This document shows, piece by piece, positions 8,826 through 17,268 of a stretch of 64,000 bases of DNA. This DNA is from Paraferrimonas haliotis (GTDB lineage: Bacteria; Pseudomonadota; Gammaproteobacteria; Enterobacterales; Shewanellaceae): contig NZ_NRRB01000001.1 in NCBI RefSeq assembly GCF_002282895.1, positions 310,001 to 374,000 of the forward strand, in the 5' to 3' direction. Under the pieces are notes generated by a model. The model did no database searches. It saw only the letters and a list, made by a program, of their open reading frames with translations, and was not told the origin of the DNA. The position numbers were made by a program, and so were the translations under genes. Every line of letters starts with the position of its first letter. The first letter of the stretch is position 1.

Positions 8826-8890
8826 AATGAACCTCGGCGTTGTTTCGGTTTAAAGTGGTCTTCACTTGATGGGGCTATTATGTATGGTAA

Positions 8891-8930
8891 TATCCTTAAA
8901 TAGTAATTACTGAGTAAGGGGTTTCCCCTT
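8891..8930. promoter_or_regulatory. Candidate operator and palindrome upstream of lysR 2
   Basis: TATCCTTAAATAG at 8891 resembles the TATCCaCTAAATA core in the module 1 spacer. A perfect inverted repeat AAGGGG-ttt-CCCCTT lies at 8916-8930, only 13 bp before the lysR ATG, where it could act as an operator or an mRNA hairpin near the ribosome site. Confidence 0.4.
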
Positions 8931-8943
8931 TATAGGGTTTAGG

Positions 8944-9825
8944 ATGGCCTATAGCCTAGAGCAATTAAGAGCATTCGTTGAAACCGCTAACAGCGGAAGT
9001 TTCCGTGGCGCGGCACTTACCATAGGCAAACACTCGTCGACCATTGGCGAGCTGGTGGCTAATTTGGAAATCGATATTGGTGTGGAATTGTTTGAGCGCA
9101 GTCGGCGCAGCATTTCCTTAACTGAAGCTGGCAAAGAGCTACTGGAATTCGCCAAGCCGGTGCTTCGAGAAGCCGAGTTTTTTCAAGACAAGGCGGACTC
9201 GGTTATTGCCAAAGCGCCCACCGACTTTACCGTGGCCATTGACCCCGCTTTGCGCTGCAACGACGTCATTGACTGCTACAAGAGCGTGCTTAAGCGTTTT
9301 CCCAGCATTAACTTGACCGTGTTAACCGGCGACGTTATGCAGATACACAGCTGGTTGCGTTCTGGTCGAGTGGATGTCGGTTTTTGTCCGACGGGCATTC
9401 AAACCCCAATGGACATGAGCATGTCTCGAAGCTTTGCGTTTGAGTTGACCAATGTGGTCTCAACAGATTACAAGGTTATTGACGGTTCGCTAACGCGTCA
9501 GCAGCTCAGATCCATGCCGCAAATCATTCACAGCTTTATGAAAGACGTAGGGTTAGAAAGCGCTCACCGCGAAAGCCATCGAGTCATAGTGGCCAATAAC
9601 ACCATTGAAATCATGGAGATGGTGAAATCAGGCTTAGGTTGGGCGCGCTTACCGGTTTTCTTAGCGAATCAGTCAAGCCATAAAGACGAACTGCAAATGT
9701 TTAAAATTGACGATGGTCGCACGGAATTATGGTGGGGAGAAGTGGTCTACTTATCCAGTCGTCGTCCAGATGCGGCGATGCAACTGTTTATCGACAAGGC
9801 TAAAGCCATACCGGATAAACTGTAA
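8944..9825 (+). CDS. LysR-family transcriptional regulator (module 2)
   Basis: A 293-residue LysR protein with the N-terminal helix-turn-helix MAYSLEQLRAFVETANSGSFRGAALTIGKHSSTIGELV and a C-terminal effector domain. It is a paralogue of the regulator at 4299, sharing MAYSLEQL, the GKH(S/V)ST recognition region and GDxxQxxxWLRxGxVDxGF in the effector domain. It is divergent from the second hydrolase and likely regulates it. Confidence 0.9.
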   Translation: MAYSLEQLRAFVETANSGSFRGAALTIGKHSSTIGELVANLEIDIGVELFERSRRSISLTEAGKELLEFAKPVLREAEFFQDKADSVIAKAPTDFTVAIDPALRCNDVIDCYKSVLKRFPSINLTVLTGDVMQIHSWLRSGRVDVGFCPTGIQTPMDMSMSRSFAFELTNVVSTDYKVIDGSLTRQQLRSMPQIIHSFMKDVGLESAHRESHRVIVANNTIEIMEMVKSGLGWARLPVFLANQSSHKDELQMFKIDDGRTELWWGEVVYLSSRRPDAAMQLFIDKAKAIPDKL

Positions 9826-9863
9826 TTAGACGTAAGTCTTCATCTCATGAGGCAACACAATTC

Positions 9864-10364
9864 GTGACGAAACGTAAGTTGGTCAAATACAGCAAAGAAG
9901 CCGCGATTTGGTTTGTGGTGGTGGTCGGTGTTTTATGGGCGCTGGATCAATATCGCGGCCGAGACTTTCCCAAGCAGGCGATTCCTCAACAGGTAGTCAT
10001 GGATACACACGGCCAAAAGGTCGATATCATGGCGGCTTCTTATGAAACGCCACAGCTGGTTTATTTTTGGGGCAGCTGGTGTCCCGCCTGCCGTATTGTG
10101 AGCCCTCAAGTCAATAAGTTAGCGTCGTATTATGACGTTACCAGTATTGCCATGGCGTCGGGTAGCGATGAAGAGATAAACCGCTACATGGCCGAGCAAG
10201 ACTATGATTTTACTGTGGTGAACGATGACAGCAGCGAACTCACGCGAGCTTGGGGTGTATCGATAGCGCCGACACTATTTATTATAAAAAACGGAGAAGT
10301 CAGTAGCTTTACCATTGGCGTAACCTCGTTGCCCGGTTTGTTGTTGCGGCTCACCTTAGCTTAA
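9864..10364 (+). CDS. Membrane-anchored thioredoxin-like protein, ScsD/TlpA type
   Basis: A 166-residue protein with one N-terminal transmembrane helix (about residues 13-27) and a periplasmic thioredoxin domain with the active-site motif WGSWCPAC. The cis-proline region is VSIAPTLFII. The type is a disulfide reductase of the ScsD or TlpA/ResA group. The start is a GTG at 9864 after TGAGG; the gene follows lysR 2 by 38 bp and precedes the GNAT gene by 12 bp, so these could be co-transcribed. Confidence 0.82.
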   Translation: MTKRKLVKYSKEAAIWFVVVVGVLWALDQYRGRDFPKQAIPQQVVMDTHGQKVDIMAASYETPQLVYFWGSWCPACRIVSPQVNKLASYYDVTSIAMASGSDEEINRYMAEQDYDFTVVNDDSSELTRAWGVSIAPTLFIIKNGEVSSFTIGVTSLPGLLLRLTLA

Positions 10365-10376
10365 CGGATTGTTTTT

Positions 10377-10823
10377 ATGACCATTAAGATAGCCATTGGC
10401 AATATTGAACAAGCCATTGCTGTAGAAGCTCAAATTCCAGAGTTTGAACAGGTCGGGACTTACACAAAATTAGCTGAGCGGTTAGCCGATAAATCGCACT
10501 TGATATTGATTGCCTTTGACGCTGATACACCGGTGGCCTATAAAGTAGGCTACCCATTGTCTAATCAAGAATTTTACAGTTGGTTAGGTGGGGTAATTCC
10601 AAGTCATCGCAAGCGCGGTATTGCCACCTTGTTACGACAAGAACAAGAGATCTGGGTACAAGAGCAAGGTTATCGATGCATTAGTGTGAAATCGATGAAT
10701 CGTTTTCCAGCGATGTTGCAGTTGTTGATAGACAGTGGTTACCAGATTAGCGGATACATCGACAAGGGGACACCTGACACCAGTAAAATATGCTTTACTA
10801 AATCGTTAAACGAGCATTTATAG
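10377..10823 (+). CDS. GNAT-family N-acetyltransferase
   Basis: A 148-residue single GNAT domain. The acetyl-CoA loop region reads GGVIPSHRKRGIATLLRQEQEIWVQEQGYR, a good R/Q-x-x-G-x-G/A equivalent. The substrate is not predictable. It follows the thioredoxin-like gene by 12 bp. Confidence 0.8.
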   Translation: MTIKIAIGNIEQAIAVEAQIPEFEQVGTYTKLAERLADKSHLILIAFDADTPVAYKVGYPLSNQEFYSWLGGVIPSHRKRGIATLLRQEQEIWVQEQGYRCISVKSMNRFPAMLQLLIDSGYQISGYIDKGTPDTSKICFTKSLNEHL

Positions 10824-10937
10824 TTCACTGGCTTAGATCACAGAACGCCTTACTGCTTGATTATCGTTTGATTATTTGTGTCAAAATGCGGCTTAAAAGA
10901 GCAAGTGATTTGCACAATAATAACAAGGCACCAAGCA

Positions 10938-12122
10938 ATGGATAACCAGCTAACAAACACGCCCGAGGAGCATGCTATGCCGTGCCCGCAACCGCAACCG
11001 CAGAGCTCAGAGGCGCCAAACAGACAGCCAGAATACTACAGCACCTCAACGCTAAAATTCTGCGTCGTCTCTTTATTAACCTTGGGTTTGTTTAGTTATT
11101 ATTGGTGCTACAAAAACTGGCAGGCAATTGAAAAAACACAGCGTCCTGGCATTTTACCTAAGCTGCGAGGTGTGTTCGCGCCGTTTTTCAGCCACAGCTT
11201 GCTGAAGACCATTCAACGCAGCGCAACAAACGCTCAAGTAAAGGCTGCTATCTATCCATTTGTCGGGTTTTGCATTTACTTTTTTACCCCTTTCTTAACT
11301 CGGGTTTTAAACCTTTATGAGTTGGTCGCACTGTTATCATTCATTGGTTTGATTCCCGCTAATATTGCCTTAGCCAAAATTAATGCCAAGAATTATCCAA
11401 AACAAGGGGTCGATAGACGTTTTACCGCTTGGAATGCCGCGTTTGCGACACTGTGTACGCCCATGCTGATTCTCACAATAGTAGCTAGCACCGCAACAAT
11501 GCGAAACTATGAACAAGCACTTAAGGCACATGAATTTGGCCAAAATGAAAAGGCGGCACAGCATTATCAGCTCGCCTTAGAGCAGGTTCAAGATTCGCTT
11601 TTTGCCTGGCCTCTAGAAATTAACATCAGAGCCGCATATGGCGAGCATCTGTTATCTCAAGTTGAACAGAAACCCGAGCTGCTTTGGGAGGCGCGAGAGC
11701 AATATAACGAAGCGTTATCACTTAACGAACTCGACAGGTTTCAAATCCTAGCGCTGTTTGACGTGGGCTATCTGTGGAGCGCACTGGCTAAAACCTATCA
11801 ACTGGAAGCGGCTTACACCGACAATGTCGACGTTTATTATGATGCCTTACAAAACGCTTTCTACGCTCAAGACAAAGCGGCTACTGAATTTGAGGCCGAA
11901 CAGCAGTGGCGAAGTTTAAACGCGAGCTATTACTCGCTTGGCGAAATTGCCGAGTGGTATGGCGACTATGAAGAAGCAATAAGATGGCTCGAAAAAGCCG
12001 TTGAGCTAGATAAGCGCCACGGGTTTGAAGACGATTTGATCGTCGATAGTCAGTATTTGGAGCGGTTACGAGCGGCTTTAGCGGAGTCGCTGGTAAATAG
12101 TGATAGAGGATCAGAGGGGTGA
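10938..12122 (+). CDS. Membrane protein with DUF4234-like N-terminus and TPR-like C-terminus
   Basis: From the ATG at 10938 (AAGG upstream) it encodes 394 residues. After a proline- and glutamine-rich cytoplasmic start come a LLTLGLFSYYWCYKNW segment as in DUF4234 proteins, and three or four further membrane helices to about residue 200. The remainder is helical with tetratricopeptide-like repeats (EKAAQHYQLALEQ, ALSLNELDRFQILALFDVG, YEEAIRWLEKAVELDKRHG). The function is unknown; the layout suggests a membrane-tethered scaffold. An earlier in-frame start at 10878 is less likely. Confidence 0.65.
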   Translation: MDNQLTNTPEEHAMPCPQPQPQSSEAPNRQPEYYSTSTLKFCVVSLLTLGLFSYYWCYKNWQAIEKTQRPGILPKLRGVFAPFFSHSLLKTIQRSATNAQVKAAIYPFVGFCIYFFTPFLTRVLNLYELVALLSFIGLIPANIALAKINAKNYPKQGVDRRFTAWNAAFATLCTPMLILTIVASTATMRNYEQALKAHEFGQNEKAAQHYQLALEQVQDSLFAWPLEINIRAAYGEHLLSQVEQKPELLWEAREQYNEALSLNELDRFQILALFDVGYLWSALAKTYQLEAAYTDNVDVYYDALQNAFYAQDKAATEFEAEQQWRSLNASYYSLGEIAEWYGDYEEAIRWLEKAVELDKRHGFEDDLIVDSQYLERLRAALAESLVNSDRGSEG

Positions 12123-12385
12123 TAATTTTTTAATTAATTTTGTGGTATTTAGTCAGGTTTTTAACTAAGTAAAATAAACTGAAAGAAGGTGTAAACATTT
12201 ATCTGCCGTACTTGTTCAACTATTCATTAAATATTGAGGCATTTCAAAAGAATGGAGAGCAGGCTCGTTTTTTTGAGTTGCGAGATGTCTGTCAAATTAG
12301 CTATTAATAAACGCTTTAAACTATATGTATATAGCTCACTCATTGGGTATAGTGCGTCGATAAATTTTACTATTTTCAGTTACTA

Positions 12386-13279
12386 ATGTCTGCATTAAAG
12401 AACATCCCTTTTATCGTAAAAAATCTAATCACTTTCGGTATTTTCTCTAGGTATCTAAAACTCGCAAAGGAATACTCGACTATTTATGAGCGCTATGAAT
12501 CTACTCATGATTCTGCTACGCGATTAATCCAAGAATTAAATAAGCTATATGACTCAATTTCTTCCAATGTAGCTTTGTTGAATTCTTTCAAAAAAAGGCA
12601 CCGGAACATTATTGGAAAAGGATGGCATATTGAGAAATTTGTTATAACGAAACAAGAACCGACTCTGCTGCTCAAAGCTTTTAACTCCAAATACAACCTT
12701 CATACTAACGTCGCTGCTGGGGCTGGAGTAGGAGTCGGAACACTTACTGGTGCTTGGCTAACGGTGGGTGCATTTGGAACGGCTTCTACTGGAGCTGCAA
12801 TTTCAGGACTTTCTGGAATAGCAGCTTTTAACGCAACCTTAGCGTGGTTTGGTTTAGGTTCATTAGCCGCAGGTGGTTTCGGAATGGCAGGAGGCAAGTT
12901 TATTCTTACGCTAGCTCTAATAGTTATTACTTGGCTAACAATGGTTTTCGGCTTTCATCGGAAACTAGCAAAAACTCACTCCAAAAAGGCTGAGGTGATC
13001 TCTGAATTGGATAAACTACAATCACGTTTGCCACAATTAACAGCGGAGGTTGCAACACTTGAAAAACAAAGTTTAGTGATGGCTAAGCTGACTAAAGACT
13101 ATTTATTGATTGGCAGTGAATGTAACAAGATGATCTACCCCAATGGAGTGCTAAGTAAAGTTAGACAAACGATCGCTTCATGCTTAGGCTTCAAACGGTA
13201 CTCTAAAAAACAATACCAAGGAGTTGATAGGCTGAGGAAAGCCAGCGAGGGTCTAGCTAGGTCGCTGTCTGAGTTATAA
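12386..13279 (+). CDS. Unknown glycine-rich membrane protein flanked by coiled coils
   Basis: Its 297 residues comprise an N-terminal helical region, a glycine/alanine-rich hydrophobic stretch (about residues 108-165, with GTASTGAAISGLSG and GSLAAGGFGMAGG), a strong transmembrane helix (LALIVITWLTMVFGF) and a C-terminal coiled coil. The glycine-rich motif recurs in many uncharacterised bacterial membrane proteins; I cannot name a family. No clear Shine-Dalgarno precedes the ATG. Base composition is more AT-rich than its neighbours and it lies beside the prophage insertion site, so it may be transferred DNA. Pore formation is conceivable but speculative. Confidence 0.55.
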   Translation: MSALKNIPFIVKNLITFGIFSRYLKLAKEYSTIYERYESTHDSATRLIQELNKLYDSISSNVALLNSFKKRHRNIIGKGWHIEKFVITKQEPTLLLKAFNSKYNLHTNVAAGAGVGVGTLTGAWLTVGAFGTASTGAAISGLSGIAAFNATLAWFGLGSLAAGGFGMAGGKFILTLALIVITWLTMVFGFHRKLAKTHSKKAEVISELDKLQSRLPQLTAEVATLEKQSLVMAKLTKDYLLIGSECNKMIYPNGVLSKVRQTIASCLGFKRYSKKQYQGVDRLRKASEGLARSLSEL

Positions 13280-13341
13280 GGTGTTTGATGAATGAGATCC
13301 AAACTCATGTCTTGAGCTAACCTATTTCCGCTTCAGAGTGC

Positions 13342-13347
13342 TATAAT
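13342..13347 (+). promoter_or_regulatory. -10 element of the original dusA promoter
   Basis: A perfect TATAAT lies 46 bp upstream of the GTG of the truncated dusA remnant. No -35 element at standard spacing is convincing. This was presumably the dusA promoter before the prophage separated it from the gene. Confidence 0.45.
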
Positions 13348-13392
13348 CCCGCCATTACCTCCACCCCGCTAACCAAAGGTACTCTTAGCACT

Positions 13393-13455
13393 GTGACCGA
13401 CCGCTATCACCACCACCGCTTTTCTGTGGCGCCAATGCTCGATTGGGCTGATTGA
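13393..13455 (+). pseudogene. dusA: dusA 5' remnant (20 codons) left of the prophage
   Basis: A GTG-started frame encodes 20 residues including [13 protein letters not shown], identical in protein sequence to the start of DusA at 50150, then runs into phage sequence and stops at TGA 13453-13455. It shows that the native dusA start stayed on the left when the prophage integrated. Three synonymous third-base differences from the right-hand copy mark the phage-derived version there. Confidence 0.9.
13426..13446 (+). repeat. attL core (21 bp, in dusA 5' end)
   Basis: The 21 bases starting GTGGCGCC and ending CGATTGG are identical to 50168-50188. Similarity extends left to 13408, giving 36 of 39 identities. 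Sequence diverges completely just to the right, so strand exchange occurred in or near the core. Confidence 0.88.
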
Positions 13456-13505
13456 AGGTTAAAGTTATTAATTATCAGTAGGTTATTGCATTCTTAATTT
13501 TGCTT

Positions 13506-13520
13506 GGGGGACTATTGGGG
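13506..13520 (+). repeat. Shared 15-bp end sequence, left copy (probable integrase arm site)
   Basis: GGGGGACTATTGGGG occurs here, 60 bp inside attL, and again at 50030-50044, 124 bp inside attR. Identical sequence at both prophage ends outside the core fits integrase arm binding. Confidence 0.55.
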
Positions 13521-13691
13521 GCTTTATTCTTATTTTAGTCTATTATTGAGTTTAATCGTTCTTGCTTTCGCATCACTCTGACTTTTTACGCTGTAGCAAC
13601 TTAATTATCGTAACTGATATAGACATTCCTTTAAAACTAAAAAAAATTAGCGTATAATCCCGTTAACTAAATATTTGCAATAGGGTGAGTG

Positions 13692-14363
13692 ATGATTGAA
13701 TTAAGTGAGCTTCAGGAGAGGATTTTGTCATTTGTGATGTCGCAAATTTCTAAGGAAACGTTTGTCGATATAAATGAAAATGTTCGACTGAAGTACAGCA
13801 ATGTAGATGAATTCGTGGATGCTTCTGTTCAACATATCCCTAAACCTCGCCTGCGCGCTCAGATGCGCCGTTATCTTATTGACGATGCTTTTGCTGATTC
13901 TTCGCCGGATCCAAGTTCGACGATTAAAAATACTACGCCTAAAGGGGAATTTTACACAGAGCTACAGTTTGGTCGCGTTACTCTTAGTCATGTAGAGCTA
14001 ACGGGCAGTGGGCGTGTGAGAAAAGCACTTCACCGTAGTAGAATGGCCGCTAAAAATGCTAGCCTAGAAGGTAGTACAATAGATATGTTCGACAACGCTC
14101 CTCTTGAGCTCGACGAAATGCTGCACCTAGTTTTGATTACCGTTCACCCGGAAGCCAGTAGTTCTAATCAAGGGATACCTGAGGCAATGAACATTTGCGT
14201 CCCTTTCTCTGATTGGGAGGATTACCATCTGATTGTTCCACTGAGTTTATTAATTAATATGTACGACAAGTCCAGCGATGTCGATGATGATATTCATGAT
14301 GGTGCATGGCCAACATTGAAAACAGATATGCTTGAACGAGAAAAGCGAAAAGATGAAGGTTAA
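13692..14363 (+). CDS. Unknown prophage cargo protein, partner of the ImmA/IrrE gene
   Basis: A 223-residue soluble protein from ATG 13692 (AGGG upstream). I recognise no domain. The first half is helical and charged; the middle has FYTELQFGRVTLSHVELTG and a basic GRVRKALHRSRMAAKNASLEG. The gene ends 3 bp before the ImmA/IrrE-type gene, so the two are co-transcribed. A two-gene unit just inside a prophage end is typical cargo placement; a toxin-antitoxin or defence role is only an inference. Confidence 0.7.
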   Translation: MIELSELQERILSFVMSQISKETFVDINENVRLKYSNVDEFVDASVQHIPKPRLRAQMRRYLIDDAFADSSPDPSSTIKNTTPKGEFYTELQFGRVTLSHVELTGSGRVRKALHRSRMAAKNASLEGSTIDMFDNAPLELDEMLHLVLITVHPEASSSNQGIPEAMNICVPFSDWEDYHLIVPLSLLINMYDKSSDVDDDIHDGAWPTLKTDMLEREKRKDEG

Positions 14364-14366
14364 ACA

Positions 14367-15563
14367 ATGAGAGCTGGTGTAAACGAATTTTGTGGTGAAC
14401 GTTTGACTCAGGTTCGTGAATCGTTAGCTATTACTAAGGTTGCTTTAGCAACGATCGTCGGCGTGTCTCCGGCGACTATCACGAACTGGGAATCAGGCAA
14501 ACAGTCGCCAGAGGCGGCGAAGCTAGAAACCTTAAGCAGTGCAGTAAATGTTCCTACACATTGGTTTCTTCGGCCAATAGAAAAGTATGGTGATACCCCA
14601 TCGTTTTTTAGAACTTTGGCGTCAACTTCAAAAGCAGCACAAGGTGTAAGTAAAGTGAAGCTCGAATGGATGTTCGAGATTTCTGATTTACTGCAGCATT
14701 GGTTGGATTGGACTCAAGTAAATCTGCCTATAGTAACTACCCCATATCATCTACTAGAAGATGAAGATATTGAAGAACTCGCGATGGCGACAAGGATGGC
14801 GATGGGGCTCGGTGAAGGACCCGTATCTAACGTGGTTCTATCGATGGAGAATAACGGTATTATCTGCAGCCGTGGAGACATAGGCTATGCGAAAATGGAC
14901 GGTGTTTCACGGTGGAACTCGCGTGATAATCGTCCGTATGTTTTTTTAGCAAACGACAAAGCAAATGGTATTCGCAGTCGATTTGACGCTGCTCACGAGC
15001 TTGGGCATGTAGTCATGCACAGGTTTGTGGAACAGCTTGATAAAAAAAATATTGCCGAAATAGAGCGACAGGCAAATTATTTTGCTAGCGCATTTTTGCT
15101 GCCTGCTACTAGTTTTGCGCGTGAGTTGTCACATCCAAACCTTGAGAGCCTTGTAGCGTTAAAGCCTCGTTGGAAAGTCTCTGTCTCGGCAATGGTAATG
15201 CGCTGTCACCAGCTGGATATTATTGACGAGCGGGTTAAAACTAATTTGTTTAAGCGAATTTCAGCGAAGGGATGGAGAACGCTTGAGCCATATGATAATA
15301 AAATACCAATCGAACGTCCTAGACTACTTAATAGAGCTATCCAGATGCTTGTAGATAGTGGAGGAATTTCCAAGCAGGATTTATTGGACAAGCTTGGTTT
15401 TTCGGCTAATACCCTTGAGGCATTATGCGGACTTGAAGAAAACTACTTTGAAAACAACTTAAATGATCCTGGTAATTTAATACAGTTTAGAGGGGCTATT
15501 TCGGGAGGTAGTTCTAAAAAGGCTGCTGCTAAGGTTCTGCCTTTTGAGAAAAGCAAAGCGTAA
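14367..15563 (+). CDS. XRE helix-turn-helix plus ImmA/IrrE-type zinc metallopeptidase
   Basis: A 398-residue protein. Residues about 10-65 form an XRE/Cro helix-turn-helix (LTQVRESLAITKVALATIVGVSPATITNWESG). A peptidase domain around residues 205-270 has HELGH (FDAAHELGHVVMHRF) and the downstream EIERQANYFASAFLLP that supplies the third ligand. Family members act as antirepressors or stress-response proteases that cleave a partner repressor; others serve as antitoxins. The C-terminal 100 residues are unassigned. It is coupled to the 223-residue gene upstream. Confidence 0.85.
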   Translation: MRAGVNEFCGERLTQVRESLAITKVALATIVGVSPATITNWESGKQSPEAAKLETLSSAVNVPTHWFLRPIEKYGDTPSFFRTLASTSKAAQGVSKVKLEWMFEISDLLQHWLDWTQVNLPIVTTPYHLLEDEDIEELAMATRMAMGLGEGPVSNVVLSMENNGIICSRGDIGYAKMDGVSRWNSRDNRPYVFLANDKANGIRSRFDAAHELGHVVMHRFVEQLDKKNIAEIERQANYFASAFLLPATSFARELSHPNLESLVALKPRWKVSVSAMVMRCHQLDIIDERVKTNLFKRISAKGWRTLEPYDNKIPIERPRLLNRAIQMLVDSGGISKQDLLDKLGFSANTLEALCGLEENYFENNLNDPGNLIQFRGAISGGSSKKAAAKVLPFEKSKA

Positions 15564-15573
15564 CTTTTATTAC

Positions 15574-15603
15574 CTTGAAATGGGTCTTTACGGCCCTTTC
15601 AAG
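15574..15603. terminator. Inverted repeat between convergent cargo genes
   Basis: CTTGAAAtGGG and CCCTTTCAAG form a stem with a short loop between the gene ends at 15563 and 15615. There is no long T-run, so termination is likely but not certain. Confidence 0.5.
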
Positions 15604-15614
15604 CATATACTTTG

Positions 15615-16052
15615 TTAGTTCTTAAACGATGAGCAATAACGCCCTAAAATATCACCGTCCAGTTTGCCGTTTCTGATGTATAGACTAACAACGGTTAAAA
15701 AGTTGCCGTATCGATGCGGAGTCAAGCGTAATATCAGCAAGGCATCTGGTGATAATCTCATTGCTATTTTAATTTTTCGATCTTCTTCAGTAGAGTAAAT
15801 TGTCCCTGGTTGCGCAAGCTTAAGTGCTAACACTTCCTGCAGTGACTTGTTTATCTTTCGAAGCCAATGTCTATGTCTCTTTTCGATGTGAATTTGGCCA
15901 AAGCCGGCATGGCCTACTTGAAGTCTTATTGGAAGGTCCTCATCGAATCCTGTTATTGTTCCGGATGGGATGACAGCCCAGTCTCGCCGGCCGTTAACCA
16001 GCCAATAGTCGTACTTGTTGTTTCCGGTGACGGTGAAGGTATCGGTTGGCAT
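15615..16052 (-). CDS. Possible phage-associated nuclease (PBECR-like), otherwise unknown
   Basis: A 145-residue protein. GHAGFGQIHIEKRHRHW followed by a small beta domain ending FLTVVSLYI loosely resembles the barnase/EndoU/colicin-like nucleases (PBECR) found in phages, whose conserved His residues lie in such an H-x-x-K-R-H context. I regard this as a hint only. It is leftward, convergent with the ImmA/IrrE pair, with GAGG before the ATG. It could be an independent toxin. Confidence 0.55.
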   Translation of the reverse strand: MPTDTFTVTGNNKYDYWLVNGRRDWAVIPSGTITGFDEDLPIRLQVGHAGFGQIHIEKRHRHWLRKINKSLQEVLALKLAQPGTIYSTEEDRKIKIAMRLSPDALLILRLTPHRYGNFLTVVSLYIRNGKLDGDILGRYCSSFKN

Positions 16053-16311
16053 GATGCCTCAAAGAGGATAGTATTTTGTCCTTGTTGGGTGAGAAGTTTA
16101 ACAGCCCTACTTATTTGACACCATAGCCGGATTCCGTTAGTCTTGGCTCTAGGTCGTTTAAAGACGATTTGTCAACCTGAGGTAACCAGAGAAGGTTAGA
16201 CATTGGAGTAAAGGCACAGTTACCCTAGACGTGCCGAACGTGGTACAGATGCTGTTCTGTTCAGTGGATCCAAGTTATTTGGCACTGCGGGCGCCGTTCC
16301 GACCTAATACA

Positions 16312-16334
16312 AAAAGCTGCTTCGAGCAGCTTTT
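16312..16334. terminator. Terminator of the leftward early operon
   Basis: AAAAGCTGC-ttcga-GCAGCTTTT is a perfect short hairpin with A and T flanks immediately beyond the end of the prtN-like gene. The remaining 16053-16311 sequence shows no gene. Confidence 0.8.
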
Positions 16335-16357
16335 GTTGTTTTTGATGCTGTTTCATT

Positions 16358-16612
16358 CTAGCCATTCACCCGCTGCCAATTGCTCGACGCCACCTGACGC
16401 TGGGTGTCGATGAACGCAGCCAAGTCGTGAACGTGTACTGCCCATTTGCTTTTTTGTGTATTGCCCTGGCGAAATGCTGGAATAGGCAACTCGCAACTTG
16501 CAGCTTTTCGTGCAGCTACTTTTGGCGTGCAGCCAAAATAGGACTCGCAAATTTCATCCAGAGGCAGCACGGCTTTTTCATATTCGGCCATCAGTAGAAA
16601 GACTGTATTCAT
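16358..16612 (-). CDS. Pyocin activator PrtN family protein
   Basis: An 84-residue protein starting MNTVFLLMAEYEKAVLPLDEICESYFG and containing AARKAASCELPIPAFR and VHVHDLAAFIDTQRQ, the full PrtN-type layout. In Pseudomonas, PrtN activates pyocin genes; homologues in prophage early operons are small DNA-binding regulators. It is last in the leftward operon and overlaps the preceding gene by 4 bp (ATGA). Confidence 0.85.
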   Translation of the reverse strand: MNTVFLLMAEYEKAVLPLDEICESYFGCTPKVAARKAASCELPIPAFRQGNTQKSKWAVHVHDLAAFIDTQRQVASSNWQRVNG

Positions 16613-16824
16613 GATTTACCTTCACCATTAAGCGACCGTGCTCTCATCGCTTCTTCACATATCACAAAAATCTCGCTTGGGTTTTGACCGTCTTTAATGG
16701 CGTCATCTCGAAATTGTTGTGAAAGCCCCAGACTTAGAAAATTTATAAATATTCTGCATCGAGCACTCTTAAAGTCATACCAAAAGCCGTACATAGCACC
16801 TGGCTGCAATTGTGACTTGCTCAT
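16609..16824 (-). CDS. Small phage protein of unknown function
   Basis: 71 residues, no recognised domain; an aromatic-rich start (GAMYGFWYDFKSARCRIFINFLSLG) is followed by a charged tail. It is linked by 4-bp overlaps to genes on both sides, which supports that it is translated. Confidence 0.65.
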   Translation of the reverse strand: MSKSQLQPGAMYGFWYDFKSARCRIFINFLSLGLSQQFRDDAIKDGQNPSEIFVICEEAMRARSLNGEGKS

Positions 16825-17252
16825 AATGACTCCTTAGAGTTTGCCGGCTTTAGTATTATTTCTTCTAAAAGCTCTGGATTTTCATAGATGTTGCCGATGA
16901 CAGTGCAGTCACACCAATGCTCACCGAGCGAATCACTTTCGCCAAAGTTGTCATGCACAACAAACTGCAGTCGGTGATGACACCAACCTACCCAGCCATG
17001 AGACGGGTAGGTTTCGTCTGGTGCGATCCAAGCCGAAAGGACAATGTCGCCTTCATAGACTTCAACATCGTTAACTATTCCTGCTAGCTGACGCTTGGCA
17101 ATGATGTCCACCATGTCATAGTCAAGCGGGTCTTTCTTATTTATTAGGCGGTTTAGCGTGGTGTAGTGCTTCAACACTTCCGTTTTAAAGGTGTCTTTGT
17201 AGCGCCTAAGCATTACTTCAAACTTAACTTCTCGTTGAGTAACCTGATTCAT
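16821..17252 (-). CDS. YopX-like phage protein
   Basis: 143 residues. The second half carries YopX signatures: VEVYEGDIVLSAW near the middle and VIGNIYENPELLEE near the end. YopX proteins are common in phage early operons and their function is unknown. The N-terminal 50 residues differ from classic YopX. The gene sits in the leftward operon with a 4-bp overlap to the next gene and AGGAG upstream. Confidence 0.75.
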   Translation of the reverse strand: MNQVTQREVKFEVMLRRYKDTFKTEVLKHYTTLNRLINKKDPLDYDMVDIIAKRQLAGIVNDVEVYEGDIVLSAWIAPDETYPSHGWVGWCHHRLQFVVHDNFGESDSLGEHWCDCTVIGNIYENPELLEEIILKPANSKESL

Positions 17253-17268
17253 AATGACTCCTTACCAC

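Noticed and set aside
16053..16311. Possible left partner of the tmRNA-like fragment
   Set aside because: I looked for a second copy near the left end and saw none by eye.
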